64,000 nucleotides of DNA from Zychaea mexicana (GCF_025766255.1 NW_026516673.1:496001-560000), one strand, 5' to 3'; shown: positions 37,458-51,000, counted from the stretch's first letter. Program-made: numbers and translations. Notes: generated from the letters alone by a model not told the origin.

Positions 37458-38704
37458 AATAGAAATGACAGTAATAATAATAATGATCAAAGAAGGAAAA
37501 AAAAGGAAGACGGGTAGTGTAGAGTCAAGCCTGGCAAAAAAAAAAAAATCACGCAACACGAGCACTGTCACTCGTTTGTTCCGAGAAAGACACCTCCTTT
37601 GTTCCGTCGGGCTGGGTATCAATAGCCGGTCTGAGATATCCCGGAATCTGTTGCCGTGGCTCATGAATTTGTGCTTGCCGCACCGTTTGCCGTACTGCCT
37701 GCGTGTATGTAAAAACGAGATCAGTGTAACAATTTTTTTTAGATATCCCGAATTCATTCGGTTTTGACGCTGCTGTTAATGACGAGGAGACCCGGTATAT
37801 ATTTGTGTGCATCAAAAAAGGTTGTTTGTTAGCCAAACAAACAGAATGGATAAGTACATATTCACCTTGAATTCACAAGGATATGGTTATTTAATCCAGA
37901 TCAAATTATCACAAAAGGGCTAGGTCATTGCAGATATACACCTTCAGCACTTGTGCACTGAGAAAACGAGCGCAGAAATATCATCAAGAGATATGTGCTG
38001 CAGCAGCGCGTTGTTTAGCAAACTCATCTACTGCACTGCAAAACAACAGGAGTAAATAGCTGTATTCAACAGTTCTATATTGGGCTACCATATGGTGCAA
38101 TAATTTGAGTGATGATTTACCATGTGTAAGTAGAACGATCCGGGCATCACAGCCACTCTCACATTGTACCGGGACTTTAGCTTGATGAAAATGTGGTCAC
38201 GTGAGATTATTTTATTGTTTTGCAAAGTGCTCTTTATTCCTCTTGAGCTGCAGATCACAGACACCTGCAGTTGAGACATACTGCCTAAGCTCTAGCAAAA
38301 CACCACCATTGATGACAACGGATACGTATTGATGACTCGTTGCAAGGTAACATCATTTGCTAATACTTTCCGAAGGATCACAGACCGAATGAAAGCCAGG
38401 GGTGGCATGGCAAAATAAGAGGAAACACTCTATCCTATCTCGGTTCGAAACGGAAAAGACTTGATCAACTTGTTTCTTTACGGAGTTAGCTCAAGGTGGG
38501 CGGGGAGATTGCATAATCTCAGCATTTCTTCGCTGGCGTGCTTCAAAGAACCTCGGAAGAACTTCCAGCCAATCGGATGAACTGTTTATGGGTTGGAAAG
38601 GGCCAAGGCTATGGAAATCCCCATTCTTTAAACCCAAAGTGCGGGGGAGCGTCCAGTTGACCTTTCTCTTTCTTTCCCACTGTCAATACTACTCACCACA
38701 CATA
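37458..38704. other. Intergenic
   Basis: Terminal region of the regulator gene and promoter of the GFA-fold gene. No other gene recognised. Confidence 0.5.
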
Positions 38705-39160
38705 ATGTCAGAATCACATAACGGATCTTGTCTTTGCGGTGCCATCAAGATTAAGCTCAATGGCGCACCTGTCAAGGTCATGACCTGCCACTGCGTCGAC
38801 TGCCAAAAGTCCGCAGGCGCTCCATACCAATCCAACGCCATCTTCAACACCTCCAACGTTGAGGTCGAGGACCCCAAGGGATATGCCAAGATGTACCTTG
38901 TTCCCAAGGAGCAGACCGGTAGTGGTGTTGAGAAGCAAAAGTGGTTCTGCAGCAACTGCGGCAGCCCTCTGTTCAACCGCCCCATGAAGTACGAAGGTCA
39001 AAAGTCGGTTGTCAAGACCGGTATCTTGGACGCTCCTGCTGGTTTCGAGGGCTCTCCACTGGATCAGCTCAAGCCCGTTTCTGAACTCTATACCAAGGAC
39101 CGTGCTTCGTTTGTCAAGCCCCTTGATGGTGCCAAGCAGTTTGCGGCCGCTGCTCAATAA
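38705..39160 (+). CDS. CENP-V/GFA-fold zinc protein
   Basis: A single exon of 151 residues. The GFA fold binds two zincs through cysteines; these are present as SCLCG (residues 8-12), CHCVDC (28-33) and CSNCGSP (near 80-86). The family includes glutathione-dependent formaldehyde-activating proteins and many fungal members of unknown function. Codons are strongly biased to C-ending forms, like the neighbouring catabolic genes, which suggests high expression. It lies 1.2 kb downstream of the Zn2Cys6 regulator. A link to the cluster, for example a glutathione-dependent step, is speculative. An in-frame ATG at 38588 would add a hydrophobic leader, but the start at 38705 matches the length and sequence of the family. 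Confidence 0.88.
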   Translation: MSESHNGSCLCGAIKIKLNGAPVKVMTCHCVDCQKSAGAPYQSNAIFNTSNVEVEDPKGYAKMYLVPKEQTGSGVEKQKWFCSNCGSPLFNRPMKYEGQKSVVKTGILDAPAGFEGSPLDQLKPVSELYTKDRASFVKPLDGAKQFAAAAQ

Positions 39161-39846
39161 GAATTGATGATTAGAGAGCCTTCCTATTTGATTGTATAGA
39201 AAAAGACAATTCCTTTTATATTTGTATATACTTTGTTTTCAGTAAATTAAAACCAGCGCGGAACAGAAGAGAATATGGAGAAGAAAAAATCAAGAAGGAT
39301 ACTTTGGATGGAAACCATCAGTGTGGTGCGTAGAGTGGAGATGGTCTTGTTCATGCTTTTTGTCCTGAGTTGAGCTTGGGGGGGGTGTGGAGGGGAGTGG
39401 ACTCATACTTTTCATCATGCAACTCATGTCCATACTCATTCAAGGGCGTGCTGGTTTTTTTGTGGCGTAAGTTGCGTCTTCACACTACCAATACATCGTT
39501 CGATGAGCGAGCAGTATAATAGCTTTGCTCTATTGTGAAGAAGTGTGTATGTATAACGGTTAAAAAGAATCGGGTCATAGCGGGCACTGTTATTTATGGC
39601 CACTATGTTAGGCATGATCATGTGTCTGACCTTAGTCTTTATTTCTCGGGAAAAAATCATCCTCACGTGCTTCAGAACAAGCTAAAAATCCACTGATGAT
39701 GAATGTTAGAAATAAAGTACTTTTTGTCCTGTTACTTGGACGTCAATAGACTGAGAAGCACCGCGATTGTCAAATTCGATGATGATAAAAGATTAAACGG
39801 ATGGTCTGTGTGTGAAAAATCGAGGGTACGGATAATGGACACGAAA

Positions 39847-39852
39847 ACGCGT
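39847..39852. promoter_or_regulatory. MCB box (ACGCGT)
   Basis: A perfect MluI cell-cycle box 117 bp before the start codon of the Mms22-like gene. MBF-type factors use it for G1/S expression of replication and repair genes in fungi. Confidence 0.55.
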
Positions 39853-39891
39853 GCTTCGCGAACTTTTTCCTATTTTAATCACTCTTTTGCA

Positions 39892-39897
39892 ACGCGT
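39892..39897. promoter_or_regulatory. Second MCB box (ACGCGT)
   Basis: Second perfect ACGCGT, 45 bp after the first and 72 bp before the start codon. The pair strengthens the case for MBF control. Confidence 0.55.
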
Positions 39898-39968
39898 CAT
39901 TTTATCTCTTCACTTCCGGTCCCTGCTCTCTTTCTTTTTTGACTTGTTTCGCCCCCAACCTTGATCCC

Positions 39969-42900
39969 ATGTCGACAGTCTCATTAGACGAAGAAGACAC
40001 TGGTTTCTCAACTCAAGAGCGTGCGGCCATTGCAAGGCTTACAAGCATGAGCAGGGAGGAGTTTCTTGCAAACTGGAGCCTTGAATCCACACGATCGACA
40101 AATCATGGTAACTACCCAATCGTCCCTTTCAAGTTTGACTGGCTGAGGCCCTAGCTTTTTCTTTTATTACATTGTGAATAACTTTTTTCTGTATTCAATC
40201 AGCATCACAACCGGGATCACTTGCTTCAGATCGTGTGGATATTAGTGACAGCAGCGATAACGACGATTCAGATAGTTCGCTTGAAAACAACTATTTAGAG
40301 ACTTTGAGAAACCCTGCACCTCCCGCTCAACCTGTCGACGCCAAGAATTCACAATCAATAGCTCAACGAAATACCAGCAATACTGCTACTATCAACAGTG
40401 ATAACAATGGAAATCAACAGTTACGGGGACAACAGCAAATACAACCACAGCAAAAGCAACATTCTCAATTTCCACGCCGCAGTCTTCGACCTAGGCGTCA
40501 AGAACAAATGCAACCGTACACATTCGATCAAAGGCACTACAGTGCCTTGGTGCGGCGACGTGGTTTTGAAGAGCTACTACTACAAGACGATTCGAGTGAT
40601 ATTACTATCAGACACCGGCATCGAAAAACCGCAGAGGATCGATATGAAGATGAAGGCGACAATCAGGAAGTGGATCCGGACGAACAGTTGCCAGTTAAAC
40701 GGATTACAAAACTTGTACTCCCTATACGACGTCGCAAATCGCTTTCGGCAGAACCAGAGGGTCCCAAAAAACCTGCTGATCTGTCAAAATACACCAAAAC
40801 ACCGTATTTCCCATCATCCACGTCAACTGGTGCACGACTCAACACGACTAGCAACAGCGCCACAACCACTTCTACTACTATTACTAGCAGAGTCAACAAT
40901 GATATCTGGTCAGCGATTCCCCGTACATCCAAAGTCGTCTACTCGCGCACTCCTAAAAAGAGATCGAAAAAGGAAAAGGGTAAAGGTCTGGCTCAAGAAA
41001 GACCGCTTCTTGACGATACTAGCACTCTCTCAACCCAGTCACCATCACCAGCATTTGCAAATGTACATCAGGCAACTCAACTGAACCGGCAAGACTCAGG
41101 TCACATTGATGAAGCGTTAAAGGATGTGTTTTCTGAGCTTTTCAGCGGCTCTGAAAACGAACAACACGACGACGATGCGAAAAGTGTCAGCAGCACCATG
41201 AGTTTGGATTCCGTTCTAGTTCGTGCAGAGATGGCAATGCGTGCGCAGCAGGAGCAGGAGGAAAACAGTGGAAAGAGCAACAAGCACTTTAACCCATCGT
41301 TTGAAGACCTTGAGGGAGAGGAGGAACTGCACATTCCTCGACGAAAACGTGTTCGACGGGATCATTCACTGGATAGTGACAGTGAACAGGAGGATGACCC
41401 CTTTGCATTCCCTGTTGATGATCCCATCCCACTCAACAACGGCAACAACAACGACCATTACGGCGTGTTTGATCTACCAGAAGCAGATAATGAACAGGAT
41501 CCACCCCGATCAACTGCTCCACCGCGCCAACGAATACATCGAGTGCAGCAAGACGATGATTTTATTGTACATGATGGAAGCGAGTATGATCGACCCAAGC
41601 GCAAGAAAAGACATACGTTTCGAGGTGTTTTACCATTCAGCTATAAACCTCCCAGTGAAACTGATCGAACAAGACATCTCACCCCACCACAACTCGTTGA
41701 AGAAGAGGATAAAGGACTAGGATGTGATTCACCCATTGAAGACGACGATCCATCACCCTCGCAAAATTTTGTTGACAGTCCATTGAGGTCGCCAACACCT
41801 TTTGAAGAATTATCAAGTGAACCACGATCCTTTATCTCGTCACCCGTAAGAAAACAACAGCGGACGCTTACCGGGTATGTCCAAAGAGCAGCTCGACCTC
41901 GGGAAAAGACATATTCGACCCATAAACGAGGGAAAATTGCGCAAATGCACAAGGAAGCAGTCTCTCGTGCACGCTCGTTGCAGACTTCAACATCAAGAAG
42001 ATCGGCAACAGCCTCTAATACTCGTGCTCGCTCCACAACTACTTTAAATAACAAATTAGCAAGGTAACATTATATCATTTACAAGAAAAACAAATCACTG
42101 AATATATATTGATTATTTTAAATGTGTGTGTGTTCACAAAGTAGATATTCGACATCCTCGTCATCATCTCGTGTAGCAACACAATGCAAACCTCCTACGA
42201 TCCAACCAAGACGGCCGCGAAAACGGAACCTCAATGGCCAAATATACATCGTGCCCGGTCCAGGCCCATCAAGTCAGATTGAACGCAAGGTTACAGGTTG
42301 GCGCTCCAGTATACGGCCGCATTTGTCGATAGAGTGGACCGACGAAGGGGAGATTTGTACCGATGTAGGTGAAGTGTTACATCCAAGTACTACTTCAACA
42401 GGAACAGAACCCGTTCGACCCCAACCAGATCGAGCAGAACCACCACAATACAATTATTCCGATATGATAGATGATGACAACACTATCCTCGATTCAACAC
42501 CACCATCACCACAACCTCATAATGAGAACATACTCCAAGACCATCAAATGGTGTGTGAAGACAGTGAACCGAAGGATCCATTTGCACGGATCCTCCAAAA
42601 CTATCCGACGCTGTCCATAGATTATGGCATGCCGATGGTAGTGAATGGCAGCGCCCAGTTGCTAGGCACCAGCTATCTCAAACATGGTTATTTGCAACGA
42701 CTCGTATCTTTACCATTGGACTTCGGTGCTGGTGGCGGCCCAGGACCATCCGCTACAGCTGTCGAACTACTTGGACGACGTGTCCTCTTTACACAAGATG
42801 CTGAACAGAACAAACAGTTGATCAAGAGTTTATTTCGTGAGGCTTTCAAGCATATTGGTGCCTTATTTGATAATGCCAATCACGTTGCAATAGCTTCGGT

Positions 42901-43615
42901 GGCCATGGTCAATCTCCTTTCATTTTTCCAGTTTGTCACCGAGACTATGTGCAGCTGGGTGTGGCGCCTGCCGAGCGGACAACAACGACCCATGACCGAA
43001 TTTCTAGTAGCTCAGTGTGTACTGCTGTACTCGCGCGTTTGGAGCATGGCTGGTCTTGATGTTGACCATTTTTGGAAATCACGACCACTTGTTACTCACG
43101 GACAACAAAAAAATCTATCGCATTCTTATAAGGCGCTACTACTACTGCTGATTTACGCACTGGATTGGACGTCACGGATTGGAACCCCCGAACAGCAAGA
43201 CGACTGTAAGCATCGTTTAATATGGTTGCTGTACTGGATCGGCCCAACCTATGCGCACCTCGAGCGCAGCACACAACAAGAAGAATCATTTATCGTCGCC
43301 CAAGAACCTCTGGTCGCCGAGGCTTGGGTATGCATTTTCCACTTGTACGCGCCAGAGGATATCCATCAGGGTCAGTGTTGGATGACAGTCATGAAATTTT
43401 TAGAGCAGCAAGCACAGCAGGACAAGCTGAGTGCGAGACAAGAAATGGAGAGAAAATGGCATTGGTTGCTGGTGCTTAACGCGTTACGATGCGTGGATAA
43501 AGGCGGGACGTATACCCGACCTGTAGCAGGGATTGCTACAGTGGAAACCATGTGTGGCAGTGAGCTTGCAAGCGGTCTAGCGACAGCTATTGCGGAAAAT
43601 GCATCGAACGTTTAG
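39969..43615 (+). CDS. Mms22/Mus7-like DNA repair scaffold (tentative)
   Basis: Three exons (39969-40107, 40203-42063, 42145-43615) give 1156 residues. The N-terminal 60% is acidic, Ser/Asn/Gln-rich and disordered, with several basic KR patches that look like nuclear signals (RRKRVRRD, KRKKRH). A short conserved-looking block LRPRRQEQMQPYTFDQ sits near residue 150, similar in character to the R-K-x-x-Q-x-x-P-Y-T/A-x-x motif of Mms22/Mus7 proteins. From about residue 820 the protein becomes helical and globular (ILQNYPTLSIDYGMPMV, GTSYLKHGYLQRL, LLLLIYALDWTSRIG), also reminiscent of Mus7. Those proteins act with the Rtt101 cullin and Mms1 at stalled forks. The protein is shorter than most members. 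Two MCB boxes in the promoter fit a replication-repair role. Confidence 0.6.
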
Positions 43616-44204
43616 TTTTAGTATAGCCCCATTAAATTGTACACATATATACCCTTAATACTTATTATAATTGTTCTATACTACAGCTGAACCCAGAAGA
43701 CGAGAAATAAAAAAGTTCTACAAGTCAAAGCCACGAAGGATCAATCAACTATGGACGGTGCCCTGTACCGGCCTATTTGCTTTTCTCCGGCGATTAGCGG
43801 AGATCTCTCGAGGTAACACACAATGTTGTATCTCCAGGGACGGATAATATATATGTGTTCCCCAGCAATGTTGAAGGATAAACGCATCTAGCCAAGTCTT
43901 ATGCTTTAGAAGCTAGTGACATGAACAAGGCCAAGGGAGTCACAGAAGGGAACACTTATCCTGTCTGCCTCTCAGAGAGCTCAACGTCTTTTCCGTTCTT
44001 TTTAATACAAAAGCCCTTCTGTCACAATTGGGCGTCGGGTTTTCAATTCCGAATTCGTTTTTGTCGTCGTGGGTGAGTACCTCACAAGTTTTCTTGTGCT
44101 CCCCCCAAAGCATACTGGGCCCCAATCGTGGACTCTCTCTTTTTCTATCTCTTTTCTCTACATATATACTACATGTATTTTATTCTTCACTGCTTCTTAT
44201 AATC
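43616..44204. other. Intergenic
   Basis: Terminator side of the Mms22-like gene and promoter of RSC9. No gene recognised. Confidence 0.5.
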
Positions 44205-47200
44205 ATGTCCAAAGCGATTGACACTATTGAAAGAACACTTGAATATGCTCAGTTCATTGACAATTTGCAGAAATTTCATTCTCGCAAAGGGTAATCTTTA
44301 GTTCCTTGCTTTCTGCTGATTTGGGAAAGGCCCCGACTTTATATTACTTTATAATATGTTAACCCAACGACAACTGCAATTCATTCCCGCAGAACTACGC
44401 TTCAATCCGAACCCATTTTGGGAGGTCAAAAGCTTGACCTATATAAAATCTACAATGCAGTCATGGATGCCGGCGGGTTCGATCAGGTACACGTTTTGCT
44501 TACAGCAAATGATCCAAAGTTGTTTGTTTAAGATAGCATTAGCAAAGAATGAGTTGCGTGGCGGGAAAGAGTTGCTACTGCTGGCTTGTTGTTTTATATA
44601 ATAATTAACTGTGTTAACAGGTGACGAAAAAACGAAGTTGGAAACATATAGGCGACGGGTTCGATTTTCCTAAAACGTGTACCAACAGCGCCTATATTCT
44701 GAAAGGCGTATATATTCGCAATCTGGTAAGACCGCTGAACGTTTGAGTAGGTAGAAGTGTAAGTTGTCCTCCTGTGTCTAATCAACTCTTTCGTGAATGT
44801 CTACACCTACAGCTGGGATGGGAAGAGGAAACTGTATGGGGCAAGGTATGGGTCCCGCCTGACGAACTTCGAGGTCCAGTAAGTCAAGTTTCTGTACTCA
44901 ACGAAGTGGGTAGAGAGATTCGTACTTTTTCTTATTTAATATCACAACGTAGAATGCCCATCGTGCGTCCACATTGGCAGGCAAAACTTTCAAGAAAAAA
45001 TGTACGGGTAACAGCAAGTAGATCTGAGATTCGCGTGAACACGTATTACGAGATGATGACGGCTGATATACTTCAATCATTCTAGCTCAATCACCAAATA
45101 ACGGCAACCACAGCAGATCGCCGCACTCAGTGGCCATGCGAAATTATACGCCTATCCAACCCGAACCAACAAAAGCGCACTTTGATATGTTTGATCTGAG
45201 TCAAACCCTGCCAGATCCACCCGTCGTTTTTCAGATCGACCAACTCGCACTGCGCAACGAGCTGGATCAGTGCACCATATCCGAGTTCCACCACCAGAGC
45301 CACCCGCATGAGCACGTTCACATGATTGATGAGCAACGGATGGATTGCATACGAGGTAGAGTACTGCGGGTTTCACAGAATAAATAATTAAAATAAAAGA
45401 AACTAAACGCTACCGGTATTGATTGAAAACACACATAGCCAACGATTTCGACGATCAAGTCAAGCAACGGATCCTCTACTCTTTACAATCGGACAACGAA
45501 TGGGACGTCGAGTGGGCGCTCAACTACGTGGTGACCATCTCGTTTGAACGCCCTGAAGAGCTACGATTGGACAGAACTCCGATGCTGCTAGATCTGCTGT
45601 TGAAATGGTCAAAACCCTTCCTCGAGGATGGAAACAATCCAAGCCCGATACTGAAGGTGCTACACATTTTGCGGAATTTTTCCTTTCTTGATTTCAACGC
45701 ACAGATTCTTGCGGCGGATGTACGGTTAAAATCAATGATCGAACAGGGCCTAAATATGTCCACTTCCAAAAACTTGGACGTTAGTCGCCACTGCATTGAT
45801 GTGCTCGAACACATCGCTCCTTATATCCAGCTGAACGGACCCTTTGACGAATGCATTGCCTGCCTCAACAACCTGCTGTACATGCAGGAGCGCTACCTCT
45901 TGATCGGCACACTGCGTATCCTGACAACGCTTGCCATGAAAGACAGTAATCAAGTGTGCCTCATATCCGTTTCCATGGCCACTGCACCGCGTACTGCGCA
46001 ATTGCTCGTCATCAACGACGAGGAGCTAGTAGGCACTGTCCTCGAGTACTTGCACCAATACACGGGTGTATCTGCAGACTTTAGGCGCCAGCTCTTGAGC
46101 GCTCACTCGGGCGCAGATGTCGGCGTGATTGTGTCATTATTGTCGATCAAGAGCAAATACTTTAGCACCAAGTTGGTCGAGGACGGTACGCCACGCAGCA
46201 TGTCGCCAGCAAGTACATCAGACAGTGAACCATATGAGCCGCATGGCACTGTTCCATGCGTACCTAATTTGAGTGCATATCAGCAGCTTGATGAACCTTA
46301 CCGCTGTCTCGGATGGTATGCGTTCTTTTCTGTTTCCAAAAGCAAGCAAAGCCTTTGTTTTGCGTTTATCTAATCTTGACTTCAATGCTACTTTTTACCC
46401 TAGGCTCAAGGACAAGTTTCAAGTGACCAATGACAACAGTATGCTATCGTTGGATGACATGTACATGTTATATGATATGCGCTTTGGTCAAGAAAAGGCG
46501 TTAAAGATGAAGGACTTTTATACGGTGCTCAAGATTGCTTTCCCGGGTACGCCAGATTCTATGAACGGCAGTGGCCCAATATTGGAAGGGACCTCAGTGC
46601 GAGGCATCCAGATAAAGATGAGCATTTTGCAGGATGGTAAGCGTCAGCTTGAAAGGGAGGAAGAAGAAGAAAAGACGATCGGGCAATAAGGATAAGCTTG
46701 CTGAGCCCTCTTTCTGTGTATAGGTGCAGAGATGCTCTGTCAATGGACAGACTGCTCCCAAACGTTTGGAGATGAGCTACTATTGCAACGACACGTTATC
46801 CGCGATCATGTTGGTATGCACCAGCATGACGTTGCAACAGGAGTTGGGGTAGGAGAAGCAGAGCAAGAAGAAGAAGAAGAAGCAGAAGCAGGAGCAAGAG
46901 CAAGAGCGCTGGAGTGCATGTGGACAGACTGCGCAGACTCGATGCAAGAATTCAAGGACAGAGGCGAGATCACAACGCACTTGCGGAGCCATTTTGACGA
47001 GGAGCAGCAACAGCAGCAGCGTAACCACAGTAACAATAACTCCTCGGCAGCAATGATGGGGGATACAATGGCAGTAGACCACTCTGACATAAAAGGGATT
47101 GCACTAGTGGCTGCACATTTGTTGCGGCAACTCTCCAAGGATCCTGAGAGCCATGACTACTTTATGCCGTACGAGCAGGAGCTCCTGGCCATAGCTAAGA

Positions 47201-47259
47201 AACGCCCCAAACTGGCACCGCATATACGATACATGTTCTCCAACTTTAGCATTTCCTGA
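44205..47259 (+). CDS. RSC9: Rsc9/ARID2-type chromatin remodelling subunit
   Basis: Subunit of RSC/PBAF-type SWI/SNF complexes in the nucleus. Exons: 44205-44290, 44393-44486, 44621-44725, one starting at 44813, one ending at 45355, 45439-46315, 46404-46636 and 46724-47259. The join between the fourth and fifth exons is uncertain. The fifth exon probably starts at 45086 and needs a phase-1 donor; GTAGAG after about 44908 is one choice. The domain order fits the family. An ARID comes first (FIDNLQKFHSRKG ... LDLYKIYNAVMDAGGFDQVTKKRSWKHIGD). A helical repeat region follows (WALNYVVTISFE ... LRILTTLAMK). Then comes an RFX-type winged helix (WLKDKFQVTNDNS ... VLKIAFPG). At the end are C2H2-like fingers (CQWTDCSQTFGDELLLQRHVIRDH and CMWTDC ... 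HLRSH) separated by an Ala/Glu-rich repeat. The family call is firm. Confidence 0.9.
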
Positions 47260-48078
47260 TTTCCACCGTCTTCCTCTTCTTCTTGTATGTTCTTGTTCCT
47301 TGCTATCATACATGCTACAAAAACCCACTCCTTTTTCCTTCCCTTTTCCTCCAATTCTTTATCTTCGCAACCCGCTCGCTTTCTTTCTGGCCTCGTATTC
47401 CCACATAGTATGCTGTTTCTCCCTGCCTCCTAATTTATTTTTCTCAACGAGCTTATTTCCTATGCCTTATTACTTGTAGATACATACACGCTTGATGAAA
47501 AATTATCTCTATACGAAATAAAACAAGAAAATAGGAAAAAAAATTACGCCTTAACAATAGCCCAGCTCTGTCGTAGATCCTGTATCGTTTCGGTAAAGAC
47601 CCATCGACAGCAACAGCAGCAGCAGCAGCTTTATGATCGTTGATTTTCTACTCGTTCCGCCCTGAGGTAATATATCTGCGGAGAAAAAGACAGAGAGCGT
47701 GGTGTGCACTACACACTAGAGTGAAGCGAGCTGGGTCTCTCTCGCTCTCGCTCCCTCTTCGTAGCACACTTTACCGAAACAAGTGCAACTGAGCCGACCA
47801 AGATCGGGCGTTTAGACATTTGAGGGTGCACAGAGCCAAAAGGTTGAAGAATTACCTCTTACGCCACTACAAACATACTCTCTTTCTCTTCCTTTCTTTT
47901 TTTTTTCTTTTTACCCATTTCTGCGATACTACTGCTTTATTGGGGGACTCGACAATATCAATATCAATAATAAAAATATATACAAGAGCAAACCACCACT
48001 ATACTTGTTTTATATATTCCACCTTTTTATTACCCGCAGGGGCCCTCAGACACACAAGCACCACACATACACACCTCA
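47260..48078. other. Intergenic
   Basis: 3' region of RSC9 and promoter of the SH3/RA gene, pyrimidine-rich near 47880-47910 with a (CAG)n run around 47610-47628. No gene recognised. Confidence 0.5.
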
Positions 48079-51000
48079 ATGTCCAGGCATCTAGTCGTCA
48101 ACACCCAGGTAGACCGGCCCATTCCTCGCACTTCGTCCCAATGGCAACCATCTCCGGAGACTAGTGCTGCCATTCAGGAAGAAGATGCCCTGGCACTAAA
48201 ACAAAAGAACCGCTCGAATACGCTCTACGAAGAAGTCGAAGAAGAAGAAGAAGAGGAAGACGACGACGAGGAAGAAGAAGAGGACGATGACGACGAGGAT
48301 GAATTGGATGAAGACGATGATTCGACCTTTACCTCGTCACCCAGTATACCCGACGAGAATATTAATTTCGACCTCGTCTACGCGTTACACACATTTGTTG
48401 CAACTGTCGAAGGGCAAGCGTCAGTTGTCAAGGGCGACGCTTTGACGCTTTTGGATGATTCCAACTCGTACTGGTGGCTCGTCAGTGTGCTCAAGACATC
48501 CGAAGTGGGCTACATCCCTGCAGAAAACATTGAAGTAAGATGAGGCTCTTGTATGTATTGCTGTGTTGTTTGTATAGCAGGTTATTGAAAATGATTCGTA
48601 CTTTTTCCTTGCCTGGGTTCCAGACCCCATTTGAACGTCTAGCTCGACTCAACAAGCATCGCAATGCAGAGGTACACACTTTTCTCTTTGTTGTATTATG
48701 TAGTCCTATTGATAGTGCACATGCTAATGGCTTCCTTCTGGCCTTTCTGTTGTCGTTGCGGTATGCATTACAATAGATGACATCCATGGATCAAGCGGTG
48801 CATTATATTCCGAACGAGAATATAAAGAAAAAAGGCGCCGGACAACGCCGAGTCACAATGAACAAAGATCTAAGCGTTCAGGCACAGATCATTTTAACGG
48901 GCGACGATGAGGATCATGAAGTCGGCGAAGCATATGAAGAATGGGAGGAGGATATGGCAGATGACGCATCGATACTGACAGAACAAGACATGGACGATGA
49001 CGACGACAATGATGATGGAGAAGAGGAAGAATATGGTCAGCATGTTTCAAGCAATGCCGTCGGAGTACCTAAGAAGCTGCAGGATCAGAAGCGTAGCGCA
49101 GCAGCACAAGCACCGGCTGCAGCTCCCCAGCCATTGCAGAGCGTCAACAATAACAATGACGCTGTGTCATCATCATCATCATCATCAGCAGCAACTACTA
49201 TCACAACAGGGGCAGCAGCACCAACACCACGCAACAGCGGTGACGATAAGCGCCCACCGAGCAACACATTCTGGCGCTTGTTTTCACGCAACAAAAAGGA
49301 CAATCCCAAGGCAAACTCGGTTATTCCTGCACGCGTTTCTGAGGATGCTGACAGTAACTCTATCTCGTCCCTTGCTTCATCCATCATTTCCGAAGACAAG
49401 ACAGCAACTCGAAATGGCCAACATCATTCAAATAGCAACAACGCCACCGGTGGCGGCAATACGAATGGCAAATTAACGGTTCTCCGGGTGTTTGCAGGCA
49501 ATGTCAATGTTGGCGCCATGTACCATTCAATGCTTGTGGACGCACACACGAGTGCAGAGCAGCTCTTGATCCAAACCATGGAACGATTCCATATTGCACA
49601 GATTGAAGATAAAACCGCTGGCCGGTCCTCACGTGCAATTACACCCACCAATGGTAGTGGCGTTGAATATTACTTGACCGTGAAAGCTCACAATGGAGGT
49701 AAGAAACGCTTTCTAGTGTAAATGCATATCACACATTCACTGTACTATTGGTTGACAAAAAGAAAAACTTTATACATATATACATTGCACAGACGAAATC
49801 ACACTGGCTCCTCAAGACAAACCGCTCGCTATTTTCCAGACACTTACTGCACATCTTACGACACCCATGCCATCGTTGACGCATGTTAAACAGCTTAGCC
49901 AATCGACTCCTGCACTTGATGCCAATCGTACTAAAGTAGCAGCAGCACGAAAGGGCCGATTTAGCGAAGACTCGATGATTCGTTTCTACCTCCATAAGCG
50001 TATCCGCCGCGTGAACGAGCGCGAGGGCCAGGTGTACATCAAAGTGTCACTGTACACCGACACCAAAAAACCGACCAACGGGAATGATAATGCCTTGTTC
50101 TCTACCAAGAATTTGCGCAGAAAGAAACCATCAGCTGCAGACGCATCCCGTGAAAGGATCGACAAGCTGATTGCAATATCGGCCAGCATTTCAATTGCAG
50201 ATCTTACTGCAGTTGCATTGGACAAGTTTCACATTGTTCCGCGTGATAATGAGCACTACCGCTTGGCTGTAGCATCCTCACAACAAAAAGCAGGTAATAA
50301 TAACATCCGCCATTTCTATCTCTTGTACGCATACTAAATAGGACATTGGGGATCATTTCACATGTAGAAAAACTGTTGAACCCATCCAGCAAACTGATTG
50401 AAGTGCTCCATGACGATGATGCGACTCGAGACGCTGGCGAAAAACTGTTTACTTTACGGAAATCGTACAGCCATCATCACCACTCCCAATCACGGTCTGC
50501 CTCGCGAGAAAGCCAAAGATCAATAAGCAAAGTATCGCCGGAGAAAACCCGACGACCACAGAGCTATCAAAGAACTCCTTTATCCATTACAATTCGCGAC
50601 GCCAAGACGGAAGATGCCCTGCGACGACTGGATGCGGCCCTAACAGCACTGTGCCACAGCAAACGTCGAACAGATGCAAAACCAGCCATGGCTGTTGTGC
50701 GTAACTTGGAAAGTGGAGTTGACATTCTTTTATCGAACGGCGTCTTAAGCAACAAACCATTGTCGCGGAATCAGATGCAATATACTGTTTCTGTGAATGC
50801 AAATGGGCAATTGAACAAGCCCGGGCTGGTGGCTCAAAAGATCATACAACACCCACTTCTTAATGGCAATCGCACGATTAATAGCAGTCTCAAGAATGTC
50901 ACTGAAGCGGACCTTAACATACTTGTCAAGTGTGGCATGGTGTTTTTGGAAGCACATGACCGTAAGCTGGGACGGAAGCCCGTACCGTCTGCCCTCACAG

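Noticed and set aside
40398..41084. 228-codon alternative-frame ORF inside the Mms22-like gene
   Set aside because: Lies inside the long second exon in another frame; its composition reflects Asn/Gln/Ser codons of the main frame.
44640..44670. GGTTCGATTTTCC resembling a tRNA B box
   Set aside because: It lies inside the ARID exon of RSC9, and no A box or cloverleaf can be formed around it.
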